Positions 1 to 5,197 of a stretch of DNA of 5,308 nt are shown one piece after another (position 1 is the stretch's first letter; each line of letters starts with the position of its first letter). Origin of the DNA: Bdellovibrionales bacterium. GTDB taxonomy: Bacteria; Bdellovibrionota; Bdellovibrionia; Bdellovibrionales; JAMPXM01. Location: contig SXRI01000235.1 in assembly GCA_005793615.1 (NCBI GenBank), forward strand, positions 1 to 5,308, given 5' to 3'. The notes under the pieces were generated by a model, which was not told the origin of the DNA, searched no databases, and saw nothing but the letters and a program-made list of their open reading frames with translations. The position numbers and the translations under genes were made by a program.

Positions 1-966
1 GTCACTGGTTCTGGTTCTGGTGACAAACCCGCAGTTAAGCCTGATGGGACCAACACACCAAAAAATGATGGCGAAGATCTCAAGAGCGCCTTCACGCCAT
101 CATCGGGCAACGCCACTCAGCCTGATGCCGCAGCCAATCCTGTTGAAGTGGTCTCCGGCGGCCTCAGCCAAGTGGTTTGCACAACAGCAGGCACGATCGA
201 GGTTCTCGCAAGTGACCTCGTGACTCGCTTGTTCGTGGCCGGGCCTCTTGAGAACGTCAGGCCCGTGCAGAGTTTCGGCGTCGACAAGAAATCGAAAGTG
301 CGTAACGGACGCAATGTTACCTTTGTCAAAGTGCAGTTTCCCAAGCGCAAAGAAAATGCCAATCTTGGATGGATCGACAGTACTCTCGTTAAGGCGCAAT
401 CGAAATGTGCTCTAGCTGGCGCGGATCGAAAGGGTTCTGATTCACCTCCGCCACCGCAAAGAATCAGCGGCGAGTGGGGCCAGTTTCCCTTGCTTTCACG
501 CCCGACTCAATCATACCACGAAGGCATGCGCCGCTTCCGAGCCGGTCGATCGAAAGGCCGGCGGCTGCACGCGGCCTGCGACCTGTACCGCCCCGAGGGC
601 GAACGCGTCGTTGCCGTGAGTTCCGGTGAAGTCATTCGCAGTCGCTACTATTTTTATACGGGCGTGTACGCTCTTGAGGTTCGCCATGACAATGGTTATG
701 TGGTCCGCTACGGCGAAGTTCTCGCCAAGGCGCCAGCAGGTACGAGTAGCGGTGACCGAATTAAAGCAGGCCAGACACTCGGTTACGTTGGCTGGATCGG
801 CAATCCGAATATCTCTCCGATGCTGCACTTCGAACTCTATAGCGGCAACGTAAAGGGCGCACTCACTCAACTCAAGCGCGCTGGCTTCCAACGGCGCTCG
901 GACCTTCTCGATCCCACTAACCACTTGATCAAGTGGGAGCAGGCTAAGTTCGGAAAACATTGGTAG
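1..966 (+). CDS. Exported SH3-like / degenerate M23 (LytM) peptidase-domain protein, 5' end missing
   Basis: The frame is open from base 1, so the gene is cut by the window edge; the visible part is 321 residues ending at TAG 964-966. A GTG at 148 lies inside the open frame and need not be the start. Residues 1-47 are a Gly/Ser/Pro/Asn-rich linker. Residues about 50-136 resemble a bacterial SH3-like domain, ending in GWI (123-125) and flanked by C60 and C136, a possible disulfide. Residues about 170-300 match the M23/LytM fold: HxxxD (H190, D194), a GxVI strand, VRYGE (235-239), KAGQTLGYVG (255-264) and MLHFELY (274-280). The three zinc ligands H190, D194 and H276 are kept. The two catalytic histidines of LytM are replaced, one by E239 (normally YGH) and one by M274 (normally HxH). 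A role binding or remodelling peptidoglycan in the periplasm is inferred; hydrolytic activity is doubtful. The signal peptide would lie upstream of the window. The next gene follows after 34 bases. Confidence 0.85.
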   Translation, partial: VTGSGSGDKPAVKPDGTNTPKNDGEDLKSAFTPSSGNATQPDAAANPVEVVSGGLSQVVCTTAGTIEVLASDLVTRLFVAGPLENVRPVQSFGVDKKSKVRNGRNVTFVKVQFPKRKENANLGWIDSTLVKAQSKCALAGADRKGSDSPPPPQRISGEWGQFPLLSRPTQSYHEGMRRFRAGRSKGRRLHAACDLYRPEGERVVAVSSGEVIRSRYYFYTGVYALEVRHDNGYVVRYGEVLAKAPAGTSSGDRIKAGQTLGYVGWIGNPNISPMLHFELYSGNVKGALTQLKRAGFQRRSDLLDPTNHLIKWEQAKFGKHW

Positions 967-1000
967 TAACGGGTCCGAAGAAACAGAAACGAGCTCTGAG

Positions 1001-1744
1001 ATGTCTAAGAGGCGCTTTTTTTTAACACTGACGATAATCTGTATCGTTGGCAGCGCGTTCTTCCTCTTGCGAAGAAAAGCCGCACTTCAGCCTGACTTCT
1101 TGGCGGCGCTTCAGCCGACAGCACGTCCGCCGACAGTACTTCAGGGCGCTCAACCTGAAACTCCCAAATCGACCGCATCTACGCCCGTAGTTCCGCCACC
1201 CGTAGCGCCGCCACCTTTGGCGCCTCTCGCCGGCTCAGTTGAGGTGAGTGACCAAGAAAACATGCAGAAATTGGCAAGTGTACTCTTCGAATTCTCACGC
1301 CCCCAGCGAACCTTCAATCAGCTCATTCAATATCTGCGCACCAACGGGCAAGAACCCTTTGTCGCCCGTGATGCCAATGAATCTACCGGTGAGATGATGA
1401 TCGTACGAACCAAGAGCCCCTTTTCGGGCACCCGTTATTTTCATGCGCAGTATTTTTCCGACAACGGTCAGGAGCGCTTCCTACAACATATGTCGTTCGA
1501 GGTTCCCAAGGGACCGCAGGCAATGGCCCAAGCTCTCCAGGCCGTGAAAACGGCGTTCCCTGGCCTCGGCCAAGCAAAGGTCCAGTCTCCTGATCTACTG
1601 ACTTGGGACGCTGGCGACGGCTATACGGTTTGGATAAAGCGGCTAAAGGCCGAGGAACTGAGAGATAATCCCTTTAACGCCTATACCAAAGACGATGTCG
1701 GCACGCTTCGTATCGCTATCGAGGCCACCCCAGAGATTGAATAG
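1001..1744 (+). CDS. Single-pass membrane-anchored protein with Pro-rich linker, unknown function
   Basis: This is a complete 247-residue ORF starting at ATG. The only purine stretch just upstream (GAG at 998-1000) touches the start, so the Shine-Dalgarno is poor and translation may depend on coupling to the gene 34 bases upstream. Residues 6-23 form one hydrophobic segment flanked by RR (4-5) and RRK (24-26), with no convincing cleavage site, so I read it as an uncleaved anchor. Residues 27-78 are low-complexity and rich in Pro, Ala and Gln (repeated LQP, then PPPVAPPPLAP at 66-76), typical of a tether across the periplasm. Residues about 80-247 form a soluble mixed alpha/beta domain with a central YFHAQYFSDNGQERF stretch (146-160); I do not recognise its family. 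Codons 6-8 lie on a run of eight T (1016-1023). Probable operon partner of the M23-like gene, which suggests a cell-envelope role; that link is inferred. Confidence 0.8.
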   Translation: MSKRRFFLTLTIICIVGSAFFLLRRKAALQPDFLAALQPTARPPTVLQGAQPETPKSTASTPVVPPPVAPPPLAPLAGSVEVSDQENMQKLASVLFEFSRPQRTFNQLIQYLRTNGQEPFVARDANESTGEMMIVRTKSPFSGTRYFHAQYFSDNGQERFLQHMSFEVPKGPQAMAQALQAVKTAFPGLGQAKVQSPDLLTWDAGDGYTVWIKRLKAEELRDNPFNAYTKDDVGTLRIAIEATPEIE

Positions 1745-1779
1745 AGAATGAATAGAGATTGAATAGAAAACGAATAAAC
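1736..1779 (+). repeat. 11-bp tandem repeat, four copies, carrying stop codons
   Basis: Four imperfect copies of an 11-bp unit lie head to tail: ATTGAATAGAG (1736), AATGAATAGAG (1747), ATTGAATAGAA (1758) and AACGAATAAAC (1769). The first copy includes the true stop codon of the membrane-anchored protein (TAG 1742-1744). Because the period is not a multiple of three, the TAG/TAA triplets at 1742, 1753, 1764 and 1775 cover all three frames. Short tandem duplication by replication slippage is the likely origin. Confidence 0.85.
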
Positions 1780-1849
1780 CTGATTCCGACGAACGAATGG
1801 TTTTTCCGCTCAGTAGCGCTTTCACAAGGCGACTCTAGGTTTGATTGTC

Positions 1850-1855
1850 TATAAT
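1850..1855 (+). promoter_or_regulatory. Consensus -10 box (TATAAT) for the DUF6901-like gene, leaderless start predicted
   Basis: A perfect TATAAT hexamer sits six bases before the ATG at 1862. With the usual -12 to -7 placement, transcription would begin at 1862, the A of the start codon. No good -35 hexamer lies at 16-18 bases: TTCACA (1821-1826) is 23 bases upstream, too far. No exact TGn extension is present, since TG at 1846-1847 is one base too far away. Confidence 0.55.
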
Positions 1856-1861
1856 CAACCT

Positions 1862-2548
1862 ATGGCATCGATCAAGATCAGTTACCGATTCCACTTTCCA
1901 GATGGACGTACACGCATCCATGAAGTCGAGATTTCGTCGGTTACCGGCGTTCTCATGGCCCCGGAAGTGCCCTCTCGTCCGCTGTGGACGGATCTTGATC
2001 ACAAGAAATGCACCCACTGTCCTCTACGTTCGGACACCCATCCTACATGTCCGGTTGCCTGCAATCTCGCCAATGCTGCAGACGACTTCAAGGGAGAGCG
2101 TTCCTTTGATAAAGTCACTTGTGAAGTTGTGACCGCCGAACGAACCTATAGAAAAGAACTGCGCATGCAAGAGGGCCTCTTTGGTCTCTTCGGCCTGATA
2201 ATGGCTACCAGAGAATGCCCTTATTTCGAGTTTTTACGACCCATGGCACGTTTTCACCTGCCATTCTCAACGATCAAAGAGACCAGCGTGCGTTCGGTCT
2301 CCTTCTACCTTTTAAAACAATTTTTCGTCGCCAAACATGGCGGAACACCTGATTTTCAGCTCACCCAATTGCCAAAGCTCTACAAAGACCTTGAGACCGT
2401 GAACCTTTCCATGGCCGCAAGAATTCGCTCGATCACCACTGCCGATGCCGATGCCAACTCGATCGTGATCCTCGATGGTTTCGCTAAAATTCTCTCCGTA
2501 AGCCTATCCAATGGGCTCAAGGATCTCGAGTCGATGTTCTCGAATTGA
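1862..2548 (+). CDS. DUF6901-like cysteine-containing protein
   Basis: A 228-residue protein of unknown biochemical role. From memory it matches the DUF6901 family in its landmarks: an N-terminal strand pair with YRFHFPDG (8-15), CTHCPL (50-55), CPVACNL (63-69), an FGLIMATRECP stretch (110-120), PMARFHLPF (127-135), an ET motif (140-141), a YLLKQFF helix (149-155) and an acidic DADAN segment near the end (195-199). C50-x2-C53 followed by C63-x3-C67 looks like a metal or Fe-S site; that is inference. No signal peptide or membrane segment is seen, so it is probably cytoplasmic. I chose ATG 1862 because the family-like sequence begins right there. The longer alternative, TTG 1841, would add seven residues encoded by the promoter -10 box. 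No Shine-Dalgarno precedes 1862, in keeping with a leaderless mRNA. The gene runs convergently into the DUF4269 gene. Confidence 0.8.
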   Translation: MASIKISYRFHFPDGRTRIHEVEISSVTGVLMAPEVPSRPLWTDLDHKKCTHCPLRSDTHPTCPVACNLANAADDFKGERSFDKVTCEVVTAERTYRKELRMQEGLFGLFGLIMATRECPYFEFLRPMARFHLPFSTIKETSVRSVSFYLLKQFFVAKHGGTPDFQLTQLPKLYKDLETVNLSMAARIRSITTADADANSIVILDGFAKILSVSLSNGLKDLESMFSN

Positions 2549-2560
2549 TTTCTCTCAATT
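2543..2560. repeat. Small inverted repeat spanning both convergent stop codons
   Basis: AATTGA (2543-2548) and TCAATT (2555-2560) form a perfect 6-bp stem around a 6-base loop. The left arm contains the TGA of the plus-strand DUF6901-like gene and the right arm the TGA of the minus-strand DUF4269 gene. The stem is AT-rich, short, and has no T tract on either side, so terminator activity is uncertain. Confidence 0.45.
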
Positions 2561-3139
2561 GGGCTCAAACAGGAACCGATGTGCAATGTTAAGGATTTCA
2601 TGATCCGCCAGATTGGCGATCTTTAAAAGCGCCTCGTAAGGGTCTCCGCTCAACGCAAAACAGTCCGCGAAGGCTTCCTCGGTCGAGCGTCCCGCTGCCT
2701 TGAGCTGACGAATTCGTTCGCGCGCCCCTGCTGCCGCGAAAGACAATAACCTTGCCTCGATCAACAAGTGCAGAACCGCCGATTGCCGAAATACACTCTG
2801 ATTCTGTCCGAAGATCTCGATAGGAAACTCTTCTGGGCCCTTAAACCGACAAACCACCGACGGCATTCCGCTGATCACCTTATGGCGAATTCGAAATCCA
2901 GGTTGATCTCCGAAATGTGCTTTTAGCTTGGCGGCAAACTCCTCAAGATTCTCACTCGCACAAATAATGTCCAAATCGCTCGTCGGAAGATCGACCCCAA
3001 GGGCGATGGTTCCAGCGAGTACTGGAGAATAAGATTTCAGAAGGGTAAAGATCTCAAGCTTCTCGATCGCGCGAAAAGCTGCTTTTTGGCGCTCACTTCC
3101 CTTACTTAAGTTTTGAGGATCAAGTAGTTTCATATGCAT
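2555..3139 (-). CDS. DUF4269 family protein (nucleotidyltransferase fold)
   Basis: A 194-residue protein, about the usual family length, starting at the ATG 3139-3137. Family features from memory: an N-terminal LSKGSERQKAAF stretch (11-22), SPVLAGTIALGVDLPTSDLDI (38-58), IEIFGQ (107-112), an H-L-L-I-E helix (124-128), RSTEEAFA (151-158) and GDPYEALL (165-172). D55 and D57 in SDLDI and E108 in IEIF look like the three metal-binding carboxylates of a DNA polymerase-beta-type nucleotidyltransferase. The substrate is unknown, and members are not biochemically assigned as far as I know. The frame stays open to a TTG at 3208, but the added 23 residues do not resemble the family. An internal ATG at 3133-3131 is a second possible start. 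GGAG (complement of 3152-3155) lies 12 bases upstream of the chosen start, a long spacing. Cytoplasmic and monocistronic; convergent with the DUF6901-like gene. Confidence 0.85.
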   Translation of the reverse strand: MHMKLLDPQNLSKGSERQKAAFRAIEKLEIFTLLKSYSPVLAGTIALGVDLPTSDLDIICASENLEEFAAKLKAHFGDQPGFRIRHKVISGMPSVVCRFKGPEEFPIEIFGQNQSVFRQSAVLHLLIEARLLSFAAAGARERIRQLKAAGRSTEEAFADCFALSGDPYEALLKIANLADHEILNIAHRFLFEPN

Positions 3140-3173
3140 CGATTGGGGCCACTCCGCACCTGGGGTTTGTAGC

Positions 3174-3202
3174 TTTCTAACAACAGCGTGAACAACTCGC
3201 AA
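3174..3202 (-). promoter_or_regulatory. Weak candidate promoter for the DUF4269 gene
   Basis: On the minus strand TTGCGA (3202-3197) and TAGAAA (3179-3174) are separated by 17 bases. Each hexamer matches the sigma70 consensus at four of six positions. The predicted transcript would start near 3167, leaving a leader of about 28 bases that includes GGAG. The match is modest and could be chance. Confidence 0.3.
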
Positions 3203-3449
3203 CAGCAACTTCTACCCGATTGTCCACTTTGTATGCAGTAGCCAGGGCCATTCATCCACCATTCGGAAACTCTGTTGACTCAACCAAATATGTACTAGAA
3301 AAAATTAGCAGACTGCCTACTCCATAGAGAGCTGCAACTCATGACTGGTTTTTGCCAGATTCCTCTAGAAGCAATTTATCGGGCGTACACCGCTCAAAGC
3401 AGTTCTTTTTTTCGAAAACCATCTTGGCACTTGAAATGCAAATACGAGC

Positions 3450-3494
3450 CAGTGAATGGCGAGTCATTGAATAGTGAGCCAGTGAATGGCGAAA
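3450..3494 (+). repeat. 15-bp tandem repeat, three copies
   Basis: Three units lie head to tail: CAGTGAATGGCGAGT (3450), CATTGAATAGTGAGC (3465) and CAGTGAATGGCGAAA (3480). Copies one and three are nearly identical, and with flanking bases they form a 17-base exact direct repeat at 3446-3462 and 3476-3492, period 30. The middle copy has diverged. It lies upstream of the beta-helix gene and has no recognised function. Confidence 0.8.
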
Positions 3495-3556
3495 CGTTGC
3501 GTGATCCAAAATCACAGCACACTCCAGGTGGAGTGCGTTTCGTCTATGGACTTTTG

Positions 3557-3586
3557 TTTACGATTTGGACGATTGGGAATTATTTT
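3557..3586 (+). promoter_or_regulatory. Candidate promoter for the beta-helix gene
   Basis: TTTACG (3557-3562) and TATTTT (3581-3586) are 18 bases apart, each matching the sigma70 consensus at four of six positions. The predicted transcription start, near 3593, would give a leader of about 16 bases that still contains the Shine-Dalgarno at 3599. The region is AT-rich, so chance matches are likely. Confidence 0.3.
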
Positions 3587-3598
3587 CGAAATTTTTTT

Positions 3599-3604
3599 GG
3601 AGGT
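3599..3604 (+). promoter_or_regulatory. Strong Shine-Dalgarno (GGAGGT) setting a TTG start
   Basis: GGAGGT ends four bases before the TTG at 3609-3611. It is the best ribosome binding site in the window and it falls exactly in front of a clean signal peptide, which decides the start over the in-frame ATG at 3486. Confidence 0.8.
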
Positions 3605-3608
3605 CATC

Positions 3609-4790
3609 TTGAAAACGAAGAGTTTGGTTACATTAAAGGTTCTTTCAGCGTTACTGGCGATCCACGCGCACGCTGATTCATCGACAACTGGTTCGGCATC
3701 TGGTTCGGCAACAATTGAGGTTCAACCGGGCTCATGCGTTGAGGTCAATAAAGCTCTGGCTGCTCTGCCCGCGACTGGCGGCACCATTAAGCTTGCAGCC
3801 GGAGAGTTTGTTTGCGATTCGCCGATCATCGTCGACAGAGACAACATCGCCGTCATTGGCGCTGGCTCAACCAAGACCATCATTCGCGGTGCTGTTGGTA
3901 AGCCGATTCCGGTGTTCATTATCGGCACCGTGATCAATGCTCTGCAGCCTGACTTAAAAGCAGGTATCCCCTATCCGAAACGCATCACCCGCAACATCTC
4001 GCTCTCGGGTGTGTCGATCAACGGTTCATATGACAAACAAACAACCCAGCCCGGGCACCTCGAGTGCTGGGACCCCTTGACTGATTCGAGCCAGAGTTGC
4101 GGTAAAGATGTTGGTTACTTCATTCGTAACAACTCACTCACGGTTCGTCGCGCGGAACATGTTCGCATTACCGATATTCAAGCAAACCGTTCCTATTCAG
4201 GCGGCATTGTCCTTGAAAAGTTGAACCTCGATATCATCATGGACGGCTTTAGCGCGACCAAGAACGCGTTCGACGGCTTTGCCGGCTACGAAACCACTGC
4301 GTCGCTGTTCAAGAATTTCAAAGTTTTCGAGAACTACTATTCAGGTATTTCGGTTGACTGCGATTTCAATGGCAACGTCTTTGAAGACGGCACCGCCAGC
4401 AAGAATGGTGACAACGGTGTCTTCTCCGCCGACGTCAGCAACAACATCTATCGCCGCTTGAAAGTCGTCGACAACGCCAACCTCGGTTTCTATATCGACG
4501 GAATGCGCACCCCTGCTCCGGAAATGAAGCCGGTTCCCGGAACCTGCGACAACAACGAGATCCACGACACTATCATCTCGGGCCCGAAATTCGGCATCCA
4601 AATCAACTTCCCCTGCAAAGGCATCGTGATCAATAGAACCAAGATTCGTCAGCCGAAACTTGAGTGCTTGTCACTCTTCCCCGGCGGTCTTGAAATCTCG
4701 ATCACTGGCTCGACTTGCTCGGACAGCATGAAAGAGATCAGCCTCGACAACAAATCGCATCGCATCAGCAATGCTCCGGCACCACTCTGA
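3609..4790 (+). CDS. Secreted right-handed parallel beta-helix protein
   Basis: A 393-residue protein when started at TTG 3609. Residues 1-22 are a Sec signal peptide: KTK at 2-4, a hydrophobic core to about 18, and AHA before D23. A Gly/Ser/Ala/Thr linker (25-35) follows. Residues about 36-110 have the pectate-lyase-like opening: a VNKAL helix (46-50), ATGGTIKLAAGEF (55-67) and NIAVIGAGSTKTIIRG (79-94). Later come NISLSGVSING (129-139) and successive helical rungs with glycines at 199, 223, 246, 270 and 293, spaced 23-24 residues apart and each followed by an aliphatic or aromatic residue. Such folds occur in polysaccharide lyases, mannuronan epimerases, NosD and adhesins. I cannot identify catalytic residues, so no activity is assigned. 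Nine cysteines (43, 69, 153, 164, 251, 313, 336, 353, 370) suggest disulfides outside the cytoplasm. TGA is followed at once by an in-frame TAG. Apparently monocistronic, with a terminator downstream. Confidence 0.85.
   Translation: MKTKSLVTLKVLSALLAIHAHADSSTTGSASGSATIEVQPGSCVEVNKALAALPATGGTIKLAAGEFVCDSPIIVDRDNIAVIGAGSTKTIIRGAVGKPIPVFIIGTVINALQPDLKAGIPYPKRITRNISLSGVSINGSYDKQTTQPGHLECWDPLTDSSQSCGKDVGYFIRNNSLTVRRAEHVRITDIQANRSYSGGIVLEKLNLDIIMDGFSATKNAFDGFAGYETTASLFKNFKVFENYYSGISVDCDFNGNVFEDGTASKNGDNGVFSADVSNNIYRRLKVVDNANLGFYIDGMRTPAPEMKPVPGTCDNNEIHDTIISGPKFGIQINFPCKGIVINRTKIRQPKLECLSLFPGGLEISITGSTCSDSMKEISLDNKSHRISNAPAPL
3688..3711 (+). repeat. 12-bp direct repeat encoding the Gly/Ser linker
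   Basis: CTGGTTCGGCAT (3688-3699) is followed directly by CTGGTTCGGCAA (3700-3711). It encodes the low-complexity linker just after the signal peptide of the beta-helix protein. A similar CTGGTT hexamer repeat (5-22) encodes the Gly/Ser linker of the truncated first gene. Confidence 0.75.
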
Positions 4791-4809
4791 TAGACTGAAA
4801 TCAATAAGG

Positions 4810-4838
4810 CGATAGCCGGGGGCGGAATCCGGCTATCG
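4810..4838 (+). other. Perfect 10-bp stem hairpin after the beta-helix gene
   Basis: CGATAGCCGG (4810-4819) pairs fully with CCGGCTATCG (4829-4838) around a 9-base loop. It begins 20 bases after the stop codon. No T tract follows, so alone it is not an intrinsic terminator; it could stabilise the mRNA 3' end or help the hairpin that follows. Confidence 0.7.
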
Positions 4839-4849
4839 ACATCAAGGGC

Positions 4850-4879
4850 ACGGCGCAGTGAGACCACGGCGCCGTTTTT
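4850..4879 (+). terminator. Intrinsic terminator downstream of the beta-helix gene
   Basis: ACGGCGC (4850-4856) pairs with GCGCCGT (4869-4875) around a 12-base loop, and a run of five T (4875-4879) starts at the last stem base. AAGGG (4845-4849) and CCCTT (4880-4884) flank the element symmetrically. On the minus strand no T run follows the stem, so it should act on plus-strand transcripts. Confidence 0.75.
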
Positions 4880-4987
4880 CCCTTCACAGCTCAAATCTAG
4901 AGTTACTGAGATTCCGCCGCGTACGTCATTCAGTACAGGTGGGTCGAACTGGAACGATAGTTCAGAGACGCAATCGAGACTGAGGCG

Positions 4988-5125
4988 TTACAAATTATTT
5001 ACACAAAAGATTTGACAGGCACTCATTAGCGTCTTGTCGGCGAGTTGAATCCCTTCTTGAAAGCCCCCTTTAAACGCTCGTCTTGCCTTCTGCGCAAGAG
5101 CAACACCGAGCCTGTTCTTGTTCAT
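4988..5125 (-). CDS. Possible 45-residue small protein (doubtful)
   Basis: A minus-strand ATG (5125-5123) opens a 45-codon frame ending in TAA (complement of 4988-4990). The translation begins MNKNRLGVALAQKARRAF, is basic at the N-terminus, amphipathic in the middle (KGGFQEGIQLADKTL, 19-33) and carries two cysteines near the end (C37, C41). GGGA lies about eight bases upstream as a weak ribosome binding site, and an in-frame TGA lies 27 bases upstream. It is divergent from the last gene and could share its -10 region. I recognise no homologue; an open frame of this length could be chance. Confidence 0.22.
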   Translation of the reverse strand: MNKNRLGVALAQKARRAFKGGFQEGIQLADKTLMSACQIFCVNNL

Positions 5126-5181
5126 GGTAGTGTTCCCAATTCGGTCCAATCACCACCAACCTCGTGCTTCAAAAAACCTGA

Positions 5182-5189
5182 GTTATAGT
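5182..5189. promoter_or_regulatory. -10 box TATAGT of the last gene, symmetric on both strands
   Basis: TATAGT (5184-5189, five of six consensus bases) lies eight bases before the ATG at 5198; the predicted start of transcription is about 5196, giving a two-base leader. The overlapping complement of 5182-5187 reads TATAAC, also five of six, so the same segment could serve as a -10 box in the other direction. No convincing -35 hexamer is seen for either. Confidence 0.45.
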
Positions 5190-5197
5190 CCTCAACT

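Larger units (their letters stand above)
3140..3608. other. Intergenic stretch without a convincing gene
   Basis: About 470 bases separate the divergent DUF4269 and beta-helix genes. It holds the weak minus-strand promoter, an 11-bp palindrome GTTGACTCAAC (3274-3284) that includes a TTGACT -35-like hexamer with TAGAAA 15 bases downstream, a 15-bp tandem repeat (3450-3494), and an AT-rich segment with poly-T just before the beta-helix Shine-Dalgarno. Open frames from ATG 3341 and ATG 3486 cross it, but their translations look non-protein-like and overlap the real signal-peptide start in or out of frame. Confidence 0.6.
4885..5197. other. Intergenic stretch, one doubtful minus-strand small ORF
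   Basis: About 310 bases lie between the terminator and the last gene. I see a 6-bp hairpin (TCTTGC 5081-5086 with GCAAGA 5094-5099), an isolated TTGACA (5012-5017) without a partner -10 box, the possible 45-residue minus-strand ORF, and the promoter of the last gene. No RNA gene is recognised. Confidence 0.55.

Noticed and set aside
100..399. Minus-strand frames opposite the SH3-like region
   Set aside because: Antisense shadows of the partial first gene; no ribosome binding site or protein-like features.
511..960. A 149-codon minus-strand frame opposite the M23-like gene
   Set aside because: It is antisense to a well-supported domain-bearing frame and its translation has no recognisable motifs.
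1841..1861. TTG 1841 as start of the DUF6901-like gene
   Set aside because: The extra codons overlay the consensus -10 box, no ribosome binding site is suitably placed, and ATG 1862 directly precedes the family-like sequence.
3140..3208. TTG 3208 (minus) as start of the DUF4269 gene
   Set aside because: The 23 extra residues do not resemble the family N-terminus and overlap the candidate promoter; the ATG at 3139 fits the usual length.
3274..3301. TTGACT with TAGAAA 15 bases downstream, overlapping the palindrome GTTGACTCAAC, as a promoter and operator
   Set aside because: The spacing is short, the -10 match is only four of six, and no supported gene begins immediately downstream; mentioned only in the intergenic description.
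3341..3676. A 111-codon plus-strand frame from ATG 3341
   Set aside because: It overlaps the Shine-Dalgarno, start and signal-peptide region of the beta-helix gene in another frame, includes the tandem repeat, and its translation does not read like a conserved protein.
5012..5017. Perfect TTGACA -35 hexamer on the plus strand
   Set aside because: No -10-like hexamer is present 16-18 bases downstream and no plus-strand gene starts close by.
5081..5099. 6-bp hairpin TCTTGC/GCAAGA as a terminator or small RNA
   Set aside because: The stem is short, no T tract follows on either strand, and such stems arise often by chance.
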